Notes: generated by a model from the sequence alone, not told the origin. A DNA stretch of 64,000 nt from Tolypocladium sp. Sup5 PDA-1 (GCA_000750105.3 JPHH03000020.1:1-64000), one strand, 5' to 3'. Shown: positions 10,245 through 21,085, numbered from the stretch's first letter. A program made the numbers and translations.

Positions 10245-11400
10245 TTAAGGCATCTGCCCTGTACTGAAGCTGAAACGGATGAATCGCCTCAGTCCGTAGC
10301 GGCTGGTTGAGAGGACAAACTTTAGGATCCTGGCGAAAAGTCTGGTAAGTAAGGTCGTTATCGCCACGTCGGTACTTTGCTCGGCGAATGTCTGTAGAAA
10401 CTTCTCATGCCGTTCGATAATGTGAATGATCAAGGATAGGTTCGATAACAGCTCCTCTGTGTACTCCACGGATCGATAGTACTTGCAAAATATAGCCAGC
10501 TAGAGAACGCCCTCGGGAACAAATCCAGGGCTGTCCAAGTTACACTCGGTTAGGTGTTTGACTATCCGCCAGCTTGTATCGGACTCTTCTGCTTGGGGCA
10601 GCTCAGAGGCATCTGTAAAGGCTAGGGGGGTTTCTGGACGTATTAGGAGAGCAACCAATCCGTATAGAATTTACATCCGTCGTGGTGTATTAGCGATACC
10701 CCGAAGACCATCCCTTAGTAGTGGGTGCGCTGGTAGGGGGCGCAGGCAGCTCGCGATCATGTCGTAGACCGATGACTCGAGAGTCTCCGATAAGTGCAAT
10801 TTATCCCAAGCCTTCGCCCACAATTGCCCATTGGCATCTTTGTCGTCATGTCTAGCCCCAAATTTGTATAGATTCGCGAGGAGACCGAGATCGCCGTTAG
10901 CAAACGCAATTTGTAGAGAGTTGCCGAAGACACCGCCTCGGCCATTGACGTCAGCCTTGTAATCGCGCATCAGTGTGATTGCGAGATCATCTTGTCGCCC
11001 AACGATTGCTGCTTGAAGAGGGGTCCCGAAGAAGTCATCACATTTTGTTGACCTCGCCAGTATCCCTGTCGAGAACATTAAGCATGTCCACGACATACTG
11101 TCGACCGTGGTAACAGGCTGTCTGAAGTGGGAAGCCGAGACGACCACCCTTGGTCATCGGGCTCAGTCCCTCGTTTAGAAGCCACCGAGAGATCTCGGGC
11201 AAATTCAATAGTACGGCGTAGTACAATGGACCACCGTTAGGAGACTGATGCCCATCAACTCCGGGGTCAGTGTCGAATATCCCAAAATACCTCTCGAGGG
11301 CTTCTGGAATTTTTGTAAAGATTGGTTCACGTAGACAGGTTTTATTTTTTTGGGCTATTGCCTTTGCGAGAGACCTCACATTTAGTGACAAGCTCGACAA
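10245..11400 (-). pseudogene. Broken ankyrin-repeat protein gene
   Basis: The minus strand encodes ankyrin-like repeats, including GGPLYYAVLLNLPEISRWLL, GFPLQTACYHGRQYVVDML, GTPLQAAIVGRQDDLAITLM and NSLQIAFANGDLGLLANL, as in the C-terminal part of fungal ankyrin or NLR-like proteins. The frame breaks near 11043-11046. Removing one A from a four-A run (TTTT on the plus strand) would join VNK to CDDFFGTP. Downstream a helical segment (HEKFLQTFAEQSTDVAI) follows an in-frame TAG near 10500 where CAG would fit, which is a RIP-type change. No ATG or N-terminus is visible. The frameshift could be a sequencing indel, but the stop and the adjoining RIP patch favour a pseudogene. Confidence 0.65.
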
Positions 11401-12547
11401 GTCGGTTTCACAATAGCGGCGCCGCAGAGGCTGGCTCCGAGTGGCGTTGTAGTCTTGGTTTGATCGGCCTAGCCTACCCTATTGACAGAACCAGAGGCGG
11501 GAGAAGTAGTTTGATCTTCTACAACGTCTCTCTCTCGGCCCAGATAACTATCGCCGTTTGACGGCGAATTAAAGGTTGACCCAGATCCGGGGGTAGTTTG
11601 CGGTGTAGGGTTACGGTCGTGGCCCAAGTAAGTTGGGCTAAGGATCGTCCTGGCCGAAGGACTCGGGTGGTGCTATTTGTCTGGGCGTTTCCGGTGTTTG
11701 GGTATCAGGGTAGGCTTAGGACTCGAGAGGTAAAATTTCGCCTCTGAGGGAGAAAATTTGCACGAGTCGAGGCAGACAAGGGACGCTTTTACCCCCAGGG
11801 GCGAAACCGTCTCAGTGAGGGTTTTTGGCAATGATACACCAAGTAGAGCAACAACCCAAAATAGGGGCGAAAATTTGGAAATCCCTTTCATGCATGAATG
11901 GCTGATAACTGGTGTGGGACGCCACGGATCAAACATAGACAGCGAGTTCCGCACCTGGGGTTCAGATCCGGTTGCAGTCGTACCCGCAGCTTCGAGTTTT
12001 ACCCCGATGAGTTTGATTCGGAATCCTTTCAGAAACGTCTTCTTTGTGGTGACAAGGCTGTCTTTTAGCTCTTGTGAATCGGTTTCAGAGAAAGATGTGC
12101 CATATTCGTTTCCGTGTCAGACACGCCGAATGCTGAGTTCACAGCATTCGGTTGCATTGTGCCTTTATTTAATACACGAGGTCGGTTACTCTCATAGCTC
12201 GGTTGTTCTCATGTGTGCCTCGGGGAACGAAGTGACGAACGGTGTTACGCACCGGTTACAATAGGAACTGCATCCAGCTTCTGAGTGAGTCTTGCCTGTC
12301 AAGAGGCTCCTTCAGCTTCTCAGACACCGACTGAATGGTTGTGGCATCTGCCGCGTTGAATTCAGCTTTTTGTTTTTCGTAATCCCCCTTGCGATTTTCT
12401 CATCGTCGAAAGGCCACATCGTACGCGCGCTGCTGGGACTGCGTGATCCGTTACATCCGAATTGTTGTTGCCCAGCCCATCACAATTTCCACGGAATGAG
12501 ACGAGAAAATACGCTATCAAGTCAATTCTATCTACGTATCAGGGGCT
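11401..12547. other. Intergenic, no convincing gene; one perfect hairpin
   Basis: Open frames here (for example plus 11758-12264) have no recognisable domain or codon pattern. A perfect 10-bp inverted repeat, CCGAATGCTG (12126-12135) and CAGCATTCGG (12142-12151), has a 6-nt loop. The minus strand from 12262 begins TGTAACCGGTGCGTAACACC, which resembles an LTR or transposon end, but I found no partner copy. Confidence 0.4.
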
Positions 12548-15094
12548 CTATGGCGTGAGCTGGAATATTCTCCGTCCTTTATCATCTGCCGGCAGCGAGA
12601 CAATACTGCCGTTTTGAGAGACAACGTCTCTCGTATCACCAACCGGCAGAACGATGACCAGGCCCTTCCAAGGTGCCTTGAACCCCGAACTCTCATCTCG
12701 TGAGAACTTGACGCTGACCTCTGTTTCCGTAGCGTTGTAGGCGATGGTGTACCTTGAGATCTTGTTCTTGGCTACTGCAGAAACGCCATCGTCTTCGTAC
12801 CACACCATGTCGTACGACCGCTTCCCTGATTCCCCTTGAGGGGGAAAGACCTCGACGGCCCGCCAGTCGTCCAACGGCAAGTTTGCCACATTCTGCTTTT
12901 CTCCCGGGGACAAAACTTGGACGTCTCTGCCGATGGGAATGGCCGTCCCGACTTTGGCAAGCACCGGGATTCCGGCGCCGTGCCACTCGGCGTCCAGGGT
13001 GGCCCATTGGCCGGCAGCGAGGTGCTGGTAAGGGGCGTTGAGGTTGATGAAGCCCTCGTCATCTTCACTCTGCTTTGGCAGATACACTCTCGCCTGGCCC
13101 ACGCCTGGCTCGTACACTCCCCCCACGAGCAGGGAGTCGCCAAGCCAATACTGGCTTTCCCCGTCCTTGAGCTCCTGCGTCCAGACCTCCTCGTCCGCTT
13201 CGTAGCCCCAGCCGGTCCACCTCTGCGGCGGCGCGGCGGTTTGGTGGCTGATGAGCATGAGGGAGTAGAGATACGGGATCATCGCGTATCGTCGCTTAAT
13301 GGCCTTTCGCACCAGCGGCGTGATAGATGGGTACATCCACGGCTCAATGACATCGCCGACGTTGTTGTCGGTGCCCGTCTTGAAGCAGTTGATAGCAAAC
13401 CGGGGCGAGAGTGTTCCCAGCTGGATCCATCGAAGCAACAGCTCCGGAGACGGCTGCGGCCCTTCGAAGCCGCCAATGTCGTGGCCGTAGCACTGCATGA
13501 GGCACATACCCGCGGTGAGGGAGATTGCGTTGGCGCCTTTCATGCTCTCCCAGCTCGTGGTATTGTCGCCGCTCCAGGAACTGCATGCATATCTCATCGT
13601 CCCGGCTGTTGCACTGCGCGTCAGGACAAAGGGGCGGGAATCGGGGTCCTCGTCCAGCAGCGCATCATGGGATGCTTTACCATGGAGCTCCGTATGCAGA
13701 CTACGGCCCCAGAGGCCGACTTGCGGACGATCCTTGAGATTGTCCGGGACTTGAAGAGATGGCTGGTCAAGGGCGCACTGCCACTCGTCGTCTGTAATGG
13801 TGTACTCGTTGTTGTCGTTCCAGATGCAATCGATGCCGTGTCGTCGCAGCTTTCTGACGCCGTCATACCACCACTTGAAGCCCGCAGCGGATGTAAAGTC
13901 GATATGCCCCCCCTCGCCACTTTCACCACCTCCCGCACTCCAGAGTCGGGTAACTGCCGTCTGCTGCGTTTGCGGGTCCATGAAGAGGGCGCCGGCATTC
14001 TTCAACTTCTCGTACTCTGGGTGGTTGGCCAGGACGTAGGGCTTCACATTCGCGATGAGCCTCATGCCGAGCTTGTGGTACTCCTTGATGAAGCCTTCCA
14101 GGTCCGGGAAGCGGTGCTTGTTCCACGTAAACACGTTTCTCGTCTTGGGCGGTTCCTCGGCGACTGTGTATCCAGACGACATTTGGTACGCCGAACAAGG
14201 GATGTCATGGTCGCGCATCTTCTGTGCCAGCTCGAGCAGCGCTTCGGATGCGCGGGGATTGTCGAGCATCGAGTATTTCATTCCACCAGAGAGGTATCCA
14301 AATGCCCATCGCGGAACCAACAGCGGATAGCCCGCCAGGTCGGCATATGTAGTGACAATGTCCTTGAGCGTCTTTCCGACAATCAGGATCTCTTCCAGTC
14401 CTCCAAAGTCCTGGCGGTAGACTTTGTAGTGCCCCCACATGCCATCCATCTCCGCGCCGATGGAATACTCTCCCCGGGTGTGGCTGGTAGAGAAGAGGGC
14501 TACGCAGCCAGAAGGAGTCGCGTTGATGAGAAGCGGAATGTTCTTGTACAGCGGATCCGTGCGGTACACGTCATAGCCGAAGCTGTCGGTGGCCGACAGC
14601 TGGAACCGCCGTCCAGAAAGGTCCATGGGCGCGGCCTTTTCTCCCAATCCGACGTGAAGGGTACCGCGATTGTAACGAGAGTAGTGTGCCACGCCAGGGC
14701 CGTTGACGGCATACGAGCGATTAGGCACGTCCTCATGAAGAGGTGCCTCTGAGCCGTCCAGGGAGAGGGTGACGAGAGGCGACGAGCCGCTCCAATCGAC
14801 TTCGGCAACGACATCTGCGATGCGAATCTTCTTGCCAGCGGCGGAAGCTGTCACGGTCGCAGCTCCAGCGTCCAAGTTTGCGACTGGACGGGGGATGCTG
14901 GGATGGGGAGGGACAGGGTGGCTCTCCGACGTGAAGGTCGTTCTAAACACATTTGAACGAATAGCTTGAAAAGTGAATTGGAACGGCTGCTTGGGGTCTG
15001 CACAAAGCAGAGAGACCGTTGGAGATGCGCCGTCGACGTCGACTAGAGAGGCATTCGGTGCCCATGATGAGGGGACACGCTCTTGTTGAGGCAT
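12548..15094 (-). CDS. Glycoside hydrolase family 31 (alpha-glycosidase), intracellular
   Basis: This is an 848-residue, single-exon protein. The GH31 barrel carries the nucleophile Asp about 427 in IDCIWNDNNEY and the acid/base Asp about 510 in SWSGDNTTSW. The N-terminal beta domain includes the FGYDVYRTDPLY region. The family hydrolyses terminal alpha-linked sugars, and some members act as lyases or transferases. The WNDNNE form of the nucleophile motif differs from the common W-x-D-M-N-E, so the exact substrate is open. No signal peptide is seen. I chose the ATG at 15094 because it has A at -3. The frame stays open to about 15310, with a weaker ATG at 15277. It is divergent from the MFS gene at 15818, with about 720 bp between, and would act on an imported glycoside. 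Confidence 0.88.
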   Translation of the reverse strand: MPQQERVPSSWAPNASLVDVDGASPTVSLLCADPKQPFQFTFQAIRSNVFRTTFTSESHPVPPHPSIPRPVANLDAGAATVTASAAGKKIRIADVVAEVDWSGSSPLVTLSLDGSEAPLHEDVPNRSYAVNGPGVAHYSRYNRGTLHVGLGEKAAPMDLSGRRFQLSATDSFGYDVYRTDPLYKNIPLLINATPSGCVALFSTSHTRGEYSIGAEMDGMWGHYKVYRQDFGGLEEILIVGKTLKDIVTTYADLAGYPLLVPRWAFGYLSGGMKYSMLDNPRASEALLELAQKMRDHDIPCSAYQMSSGYTVAEEPPKTRNVFTWNKHRFPDLEGFIKEYHKLGMRLIANVKPYVLANHPEYEKLKNAGALFMDPQTQQTAVTRLWSAGGGESGEGGHIDFTSAAGFKWWYDGVRKLRRHGIDCIWNDNNEYTITDDEWQCALDQPSLQVPDNLKDRPQVGLWGRSLHTELHGKASHDALLDEDPDSRPFVLTRSATAGTMRYACSSWSGDNTTSWESMKGANAISLTAGMCLMQCYGHDIGGFEGPQPSPELLLRWIQLGTLSPRFAINCFKTGTDNNVGDVIEPWMYPSITPLVRKAIKRRYAMIPYLYSLMLISHQTAAPPQRWTGWGYEADEEVWTQELKDGESQYWLGDSLLVGGVYEPGVGQARVYLPKQSEDDEGFINLNAPYQHLAAGQWATLDAEWHGAGIPVLAKVGTAIPIGRDVQVLSPGEKQNVANLPLDDWRAVEVFPPQGESGKRSYDMVWYEDDGVSAVAKNKISRYTIAYNATETEVSVKFSRDESSGFKAPWKGLVIVLPVGDTRDVVSQNGSIVSLPADDKGRRIFQLTP

Positions 15095-15817
15095 GTTTCC
15101 AAGGGAAGCGGTTTCACAATGAGACGAGGCAAAGTGAGGATTGAAGAAATCACCGGTAGAGGCGCATTCCTGACAAGAAGTGATGAATTTATAATTGATC
15201 ATGGATGTCCACTCATGTCTCAAGTCCGTAAACCAGATGATCCATCTGGTGGTCCCTTCCACGTAGGTCAACCCCATTGGAGGAGTCGCGGTCGGGTTTT
15301 GATCAAGCAAGTCCGACTGGCGTGGGCCAATTGCATGTGGTGCCGCAATGCAGATTGCAACTGGAACTATAAACTCTACTATCGGCTAACACGGGCTGAT
15401 TGCCTCATTAGCCTATAATCGGGACACGTGGGGTTGCTGGTAATTGTTCCGCTTCAAGGCATCGCCATCATTCAGTCTGGTAGAGAAGTCGGAGAAATCT
15501 TGCCAAGTCCGATCGGGGAAAGCTTGAGAAATCCGATGGCGGAGAGTTTGAATGCAGTTGGGTGAACTTGGGTCCCCGCATCCCTACCCCAGACGGCGAG
15601 TCGCGACTGTTCCCAAAGCAGACTCCCCATGGGGATGGTCTTCGTGGCGTCGGACTTGACTCCGTGTTGTGAGTCGTGCCGGAGTTGTTATATATGAGCC
15701 GGGGAGTCCATGTGGCGGCTTCAGTTGACAGAAGTCGATCAGTTTCCCCTTTGCCCATGGGCATCACATCGCCACAGTTCTCAAACACCTTGAACCAACT
15801 CGCAGAAGAGATTCAAG
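15095..15817. promoter_or_regulatory. Divergent intergenic region GH31 / MFS with TATA box
   Basis: The region separates two divergent cluster genes. A TATATA box at about 15689-15694 lies some 125 bp before the MFS start. The GH31 side has a TTTATAGTT-like sequence (minus strand, about 15368-15376). TTGCA half-sites occur at about 15330-15362 and partly resemble the palindrome pair between GH27 and GH35. Confidence 0.5.
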
Positions 15818-17790
15818 ATGCAGCCGGGCAAGGACAATCCCGATACCATTCACCTCGAAAGTGCGACGGACCAGCATCCCCAGCAGGATCCTGTCGATGA
15901 TGCTCGCCACAGGAATACCGATGGCCCGGACAGCATCACTGCCGCTCCAAATGATGGCAACCCTGCGCTCAGAGACAAGGCAGCCCAGTTCCTCAAGCAG
16001 GCCGACCATCCGGTCGTCGTGACAGCCGCGGACAACGCCCGTATCCTGCGCAGAATAGACCTTCGGATCCTCCCCATCATGCTATTTGTCTACTGCCTTC
16101 AGTCGCTGGACAAGACGACGCTCTCGTACGCATCGGTCTTCGGCATCATCAACGACACCCACCTGGTGGGAGACCAGTTCTCGTGGCTTGGGTCGATCGT
16201 CTACCTCGCCCAGCTGGTCTTCCAGCCTCTGATTGCCTACAGCCTGGTCAAGTTCCCGGTCGGCAAGTTCTCGGCGACAATGGTATTTTGCTGGGGCGCG
16301 GTGCTGTGTGGCATGACGGCGGCCCATGACTTTGGCGGACTGATGGCGGCCAGACTTTTGCTCGGTGCTTTTGAAGCCTCCGTTGGTAAGAATTAATCGA
16401 TCATTAGAAGCTCTACACAGTCCTACTGACAGACTTGATAGCGCCAACGTTTATTGCTATTGTACAGATGTGGTATCGACGAAAGGAACAGACCACCCGC
16501 AACGCGTCTTGGTATTCAATGCTAGGCGTTGTCAACATGGTAAGCCGTGCTCCTCTAGCCCTCTCTCTTGACGGCAGCACGATACTAATACAAGTCGCGA
16601 CAGCTTGGTAGCCTTTTAGCCTACGGACTTGGCCATATCGAATCCACATTGCGCCCATACCAGGTGAGCACACTCTACGAAGCGGCCTATTCTCCAACGC
16701 CGTAACTAATGCCACCCAATTAGATCATCTTCCTGTTCTGCGGTGCAGTCACTGTGGCGTTTTCGGTAGTCATGTTGTATGTACTTGGCCTCAATGCTTT
16801 ACCTGGTCATCTCGTACTAATAATTGGCAGCATTTTTATGCCCGACTCCCCCATGGAAGCCAAGTTCCTCAGCAAGGAAGACAAGTTCATCGCCGTCGAA
16901 CGACTTCGAATGAACCAGATGGGCATAGGATCGGGCGTCTGGAAGTGGGACCATGTTCGAGACTCCATGGTCGACCCCAAGACCTGGCTCTGGTTTGTCC
17001 TCATGTTTGTCATCTCGTAAGTTTAGACCTTTCGTTGTCGTTTACTTGAACGCAATTCATGTCGATTTTAACACGAAACACTAGCATTCCAAGTGGCGGT
17101 ATATCGACCTTTGGCCCCCTCATCATCGAATCGTTCGGGTTCGACAAGTTCACCACCATCCTGTTCAACATTCCATTCGGCGCCGTCCAGATGATTGCTA
17201 CTCTTGGAGGTGCCTGGCTCGCGGACCGAATCAAGATGAAGTCCCCGGTGCTCCTCCTACTCTGCCTTCCGCCCATCGCCGGCTGCTCCATCCTCCTCAG
17301 CGTCGGACGCGCGCCCAGCGACCGCGCAGTCCTGCTCGCCGGCTTCTACATCATCTCATTTTACCCTGGAATCTCGCCTCTCATTTACTCGTGGTCGGGC
17401 CAAAATACAGCAGGAGACACAAAGAGAAAGGTCACGACCGCCATGTTGTTCATCGGAGCAAGCGCCGGGAATGTCATTGGCCCCCACCTGTTCAAGCCAA
17501 GCGAGAAGCCGAGATACGACAGGGGCCTGAGAGCTAACTTGGCGTTGTTCGTCGTCTTGGCGGTCTTGATCGTGGTGGGCATGGGCATCATCTGGATGCT
17601 GAATCGAAGACAGGCCGCCAAGCGCAGAGCTCTCGGAAAGAGCGAGCAGATTCAGGATTTGAGTATGCTGGGGCGCAAGGAGGCAGCTCAGGATGGAGAA
17701 GTCCTGAATCACCTCGATGAGACGGTCGGAGACAAGGCGTTTGATGATGTCACGGACTTGAAGAACGAGGATTTCATTTACGTGTACTAG
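15818..17790 (+). CDS. MFS transporter, DAL5/ACS (allantoate permease-like) type
   Basis: The predicted protein has 556 residues from six exons: 15818-16385, 16442-16539, 16604-16663, 16724-16776, 16831-17016 and 17085-17790. All junctions follow GT-AG and keep the frame. After a polar N-terminus come the DAL5-family hallmarks LFVYCLQSLDKTTLSYASVFG, LLGAFEASVAPTFIAI-VQMWY across the first intron, and MPDSPMEAKFLSKEDKFIAVERLR in the central loop. About 12 membrane helices are expected in the plasma membrane. Relatives carry organic anions such as allantoate, nicotinate and sugar acids. Bacterial galactonate permeases belong to the same anion:cation symporter group. Between GH31 and GH27, and with a galactonate dehydratase nearby, import of a sugar acid or oligosaccharide is plausible but unproven. 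Confidence 0.88.
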
Positions 17791-17949
17791 GACAGATCAG
17801 TGTGGTTGTCTACGTCACTTGGACAGCCTTGGCCGTGTTTTCAGGTACTTATAGTTGCTTCGGAAAGCAGAGCACGGTTTGTTCTATGGAAGCGGTTTTA
17901 TTTCTTTTCTACCTCTGAACTAACATTTGACATTACGTATCGGAGAAGA

Positions 17950-19554
17950 TTAGTTTCCAACAACCGTGACGCCAATAGGCAGGCCAACGACCTGCTCGTT
18001 GGCCTCGTAGCCGCACTTGGTAGCAGTGGCAGCCCCGCCCTTGCCCTCAGTCAGGCAGAGCTTGGAGTTGCCGTTGATCAGATCTCCGGAAACCTCGTAG
18101 GTCCAGGCATCGCTGCTGCAGCCAGAGTGGCGGGACAGGATCTGGCCCTTGGCGTCGACGATGCACTCGTCAGGGCGCAGCAGACTGTTAATGTGGCCGT
18201 CCGAGCGGACCCTCCAGGTCTGGGCGTCGGAGCCGTCGCACTTGGCAAAGGTGACCTTGCCAGAGGCGTTGTCGGTCAGGCAGTTCATGCTGTTGGTGTT
18301 GAAGATGAGGCCGGTGGGCGTGACGGGGCTGACGGACTTGGCGATGCGGAAGACGGCGGTGCCGTGCGAGGGAATGGCCTTGGCGGTGATGCCACCGGCC
18401 TTGACGGCAACCTTGGACTGCTCGCCGGTCCACAGGTCCTTGACGGAGACGTCGTTGCCGCGGCGGAGGGCCTTTGTGGACAGGCCGATGCGCTCCCAGG
18501 AGACGGTCAAGTCGGCGGCCGCGCTGCCCTTGTTCAGGACAGTGAGGACGCGATCGCCGTTCTCAAGGCTCTTGGACAAAACATCAAAGGTCTTGTCGCT
18601 GCTGACCAGAGTCGCCTGCTGGATCAGCTTGTCCTGGTTGATAGCGATGAGGTCCTTGTTGGTCAGGTACTTGACCTCCTCGGGCGTGATAGCCGTCAGG
18701 TCAGTGCTGAGAATCAGGGGCGCGGAGAAGGTGCACCACAGGGCGAAGTGGCTCTTCTTCTCGTCGAGGGTGTAGGACGGGTGGTCCACGTTGAGGAAGT
18801 CGGGGTCGTTGAAGTAGCCAGGCTTCTGGTAGCGGGCCAGGCGGACTTGCTGGCCGTAGTTGTACAGCATGCTGCCCCAGGACTTGCCGTCGGGGTAGGT
18901 CTGGATGTCCGCAGAGTGGCGGGCCAGCTGTCCGTACTCCTGAGCCCAGCCCATGACGGTGTACCAATCGGTCAGGTTGTCCTGTCCGGAAAAGTAGGCC
19001 GGGGCAGAGTCGGAGAAGACCATGGGCTCCTTGCTCTCGGAGAGGATCTTGTGCCATCGGCCGTACACCTCGTGGTAGACCTCCTCGCCGCCGTCAGGCA
19101 GGTTGCAGCCGTCCATCTTGAGGTACTCGAAGCCCCAGGCAGTGAAGTCCTTGAGATCAATCTCCTCGTGGTCCAGGGCGCCGGGATAGCCGCCGCAGGA
19201 CAGGCTGCCCGCGTCGGTGTAGATGCCGGGGATGAAGCCCTTGGACTTGAGGTGGGCCGTGAGCCACGGGAGGCCCTGGGGGAACTTCTTGGGGTCCCAG
19301 ACCATGGAGCCGTTGTCGGCGCGCGACATGGTGGACCAGGCATCGTCGAGGTTGATGCGGTTGTAGCCGGCGGCGAGCAGGCCGGTCTTGGACATGGCCT
19401 CGGCGGCGTCGACGAAGATGCCCTCGCTGATGTTGGTCATGAAGCGAGCCCAGTTGTTGAAGCCCATGGGGGGCAGAGGGAGAATGGAATCCGGGGCCGA
19501 GGCGGCCGTGCCAACCAGCCCTGCGGCGGTGGCGAGAACCAGCTGGTTCATCAT
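17950..19554 (-). CDS. Secreted GH27 alpha-galactosidase with C-terminal ricin-type lectin domain
   Basis: This is a 534-residue, single-exon protein. Residues 1-20 form a signal peptide (LVLATAAGLVGTAASA). The GH27 barrel follows with PPMGFNNWARF, the nucleophile Asp about 148 in YLKMDGCN and the acid/base Asp about 216 in RHSADIQ. After the antiparallel beta domain, about residues 400-530 form a ricin-type beta-trefoil (CBM13) with repeats including NCLTDNASGKVTFAKCDGS, QTWRV, DECIVDAKG and KLCLTEGKG. The enzyme removes alpha-1,6-linked galactose from raffinose-family sugars and galactomannan outside the cell. Architecture and length match A. niger-type AglA. A TATA box lies about 200 bp upstream. 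It is divergent from GH35 across a 1.5 kb region with a paired palindrome, which suggests co-regulation. Confidence 0.93.
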   Translation of the reverse strand: MMNQLVLATAAGLVGTAASAPDSILPLPPMGFNNWARFMTNISEGIFVDAAEAMSKTGLLAAGYNRINLDDAWSTMSRADNGSMVWDPKKFPQGLPWLTAHLKSKGFIPGIYTDAGSLSCGGYPGALDHEEIDLKDFTAWGFEYLKMDGCNLPDGGEEVYHEVYGRWHKILSESKEPMVFSDSAPAYFSGQDNLTDWYTVMGWAQEYGQLARHSADIQTYPDGKSWGSMLYNYGQQVRLARYQKPGYFNDPDFLNVDHPSYTLDEKKSHFALWCTFSAPLILSTDLTAITPEEVKYLTNKDLIAINQDKLIQQATLVSSDKTFDVLSKSLENGDRVLTVLNKGSAAADLTVSWERIGLSTKALRRGNDVSVKDLWTGEQSKVAVKAGGITAKAIPSHGTAVFRIAKSVSPVTPTGLIFNTNSMNCLTDNASGKVTFAKCDGSDAQTWRVRSDGHINSLLRPDECIVDAKGQILSRHSGCSSDAWTYEVSGDLINGNSKLCLTEGKGGAATATKCGYEANEQVVGLPIGVTVVGN

Positions 19555-19749
19555 GGTGGCGGTTCGGGGTAGAGAGGAAGAGCCCGGGAGAAGAGACGTA
19601 AAGGTTGATGGACCAGATGTGCTCTGTGTCGATCAATTGGGCTGCACCGGAGTCTCCAAAGGTCGGTTTCAATGACAGTTGAGACGGTCTTGGTGTTTGA
19701 GTTTGGCCTTGAGAAGAAGACGACGCCTTGACAGCTACACCGAGGCCGC

Positions 19750-19759
19750 CGTATTTATA
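19750..19759 (-). promoter_or_regulatory. TATA box of the GH27 gene
   Basis: TTTATAAATA on the minus strand lies about 196 bp upstream of the GH27 start codon in otherwise GC-rich DNA, a usual distance for a fungal secreted-enzyme gene. Confidence 0.6.
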
Positions 19760-20035
19760 AACGAACCGCGCTCGTCGACCTTTGCCAGAAAGTTGAAGAC
19801 GAGTTCGCGATGGCCTGAAGCTGGCGTCAATGCCGGCGGCCCGGAGGCGGTGCGGTCCCTGCCCCAAACGGCAGCTGGTTATCTCTTAGATGGAGATTTG
19901 CGGGGGCGTCTACGATGGCTTCAGCGAAAGCGGAGCAGCACGGCCTGGAACCGGGCGCGAGTGGACTCAGTCCTGTGCATAGCAGGCTTTAGCAGGCCGC
20001 CGTGTCAGTGAAGATCAATTCACTTACTTAAACTC

Positions 20036-20066
20036 TGCAACGTTGCAGGGTCCGTGCAACGTTGCA
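20036..20066. promoter_or_regulatory. Paired perfect palindromes, candidate regulator binding site
   Basis: The 12-bp perfect palindrome TGCAACGTTGCA occurs twice, at 20036-20047 and 20055-20066. The copies are separated by 7 bp, or 19 bp start to start, close to two helical turns. It lies in the divergent region between GH27 and GH35. A related TGTAACGTTGTTGCA sits at 21030-21044 just before GH35. This is the strongest candidate operator in the cluster. The remainder of 19555-21085 shows no gene. Confidence 0.6.
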
Positions 20067-20950
20067 AGTGAGACGCAGCTGATATACGGGATCCAGGGTC
20101 CAAGAGGCTCGACGGCGTCCAGCAGTGGCCGTCATGGCATGATCGAGTGATCTGCCCGAGCCGTCTGTTGGCGCGCTTCCAATGCGGCGAATCAGACGCG
20201 GGACGATGTCGGCACGGCAAGTCGAGGCCCAGGGACACGTCGATTGCGGTTCGTTGAGTTAAGATAGTATCTGCACATCACACGGATGAAGATGCAACAA
20301 GGCAACAAGGCAATGAGGCATTGATCGCCATCCATTGACCTCTCACCAACGCCCCTCGAATGTCTATGTCTTCATGTTGCAGGCAGGGTTCCAGCCGACG
20401 GCTAGTCGAGGTTAAGCTATCTCGCTCCAAGAGCAAATGCAACCCCAAGTGCGTCTCTAGTCGGGAGTTCCTGCCGATACCACCCGTTCCAGGTCGGCAG
20501 GTAAGAGTTGCTGCTGCCATCTGCCGTCAGAAGCTCTACATGTGCCTTGGTCTTGCCGGCCATTGGCCTCTTTGAAGCTCCCCAATCTCACCGTCGAGCT
20601 ACCCATCGAGCACCGCATCTGCAACCTCGGGTCCCCGGATGGATCTCGAGCCTGGGACTCGTACCCGGGCATCAGCTAGCGCAGATCGTCGGATCGTTTT
20701 GAAAGCTAGGCGCCCGCAACTCCATGCTATCCCCGCTTGGGTCTCTACGCACTTTGTGGGGGATCTCCACTCCCCCTGTCGCTCTCCAGGTCAAGCCGTC
20801 GGGTAGTCGCGCCAGTAGGAGCTCCAGATGTGGTGGCTTCAGCAGCCGCGCCAATTGTCTTTCATCATTGTATCAGTCGCCTTCTCGAAGCAAGTTTACT
20901 GCGCCAGTGTAGTTGCACGTCGTGTTGCCTTGATTCGAAAGAGCAGGTGA

Positions 20951-20957
20951 GATAAAA
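20951..20957 (+). promoter_or_regulatory. TATA-like box of the GH35 gene
   Basis: GATAAAAGG occurs about 130 bp before the GH35 start codon and is the only AT-rich hexamer in a GC-rich promoter. Confidence 0.5.
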
Positions 20958-21085
20958 GGCCTTCGCCCCGCCGACCAGTTTCAACATTCACAGCTCAGGC
21001 TCCCCGTTGCGAAGCGCTCCTTGTCTTGCTGTAACGTTGTTGCACTTTTCGTATTGAACCAGAAGAAACGCCACTCGCCGGAGCC

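Noticed and set aside
11758..12264. 168-residue plus-strand frame
   Set aside because: No domain, and it overlaps the hairpin and LTR-like sequence.
12836..14752. 638-residue plus-strand open frame
   Set aside because: Antisense to the GH31 gene and without any recognisable domain.
17800..19572. 590-residue plus-strand open frame
   Set aside because: It is antisense to the GH27 gene, whose catalytic residues and signal peptide are intact; the frame is a by-product of GC-rich codon use.
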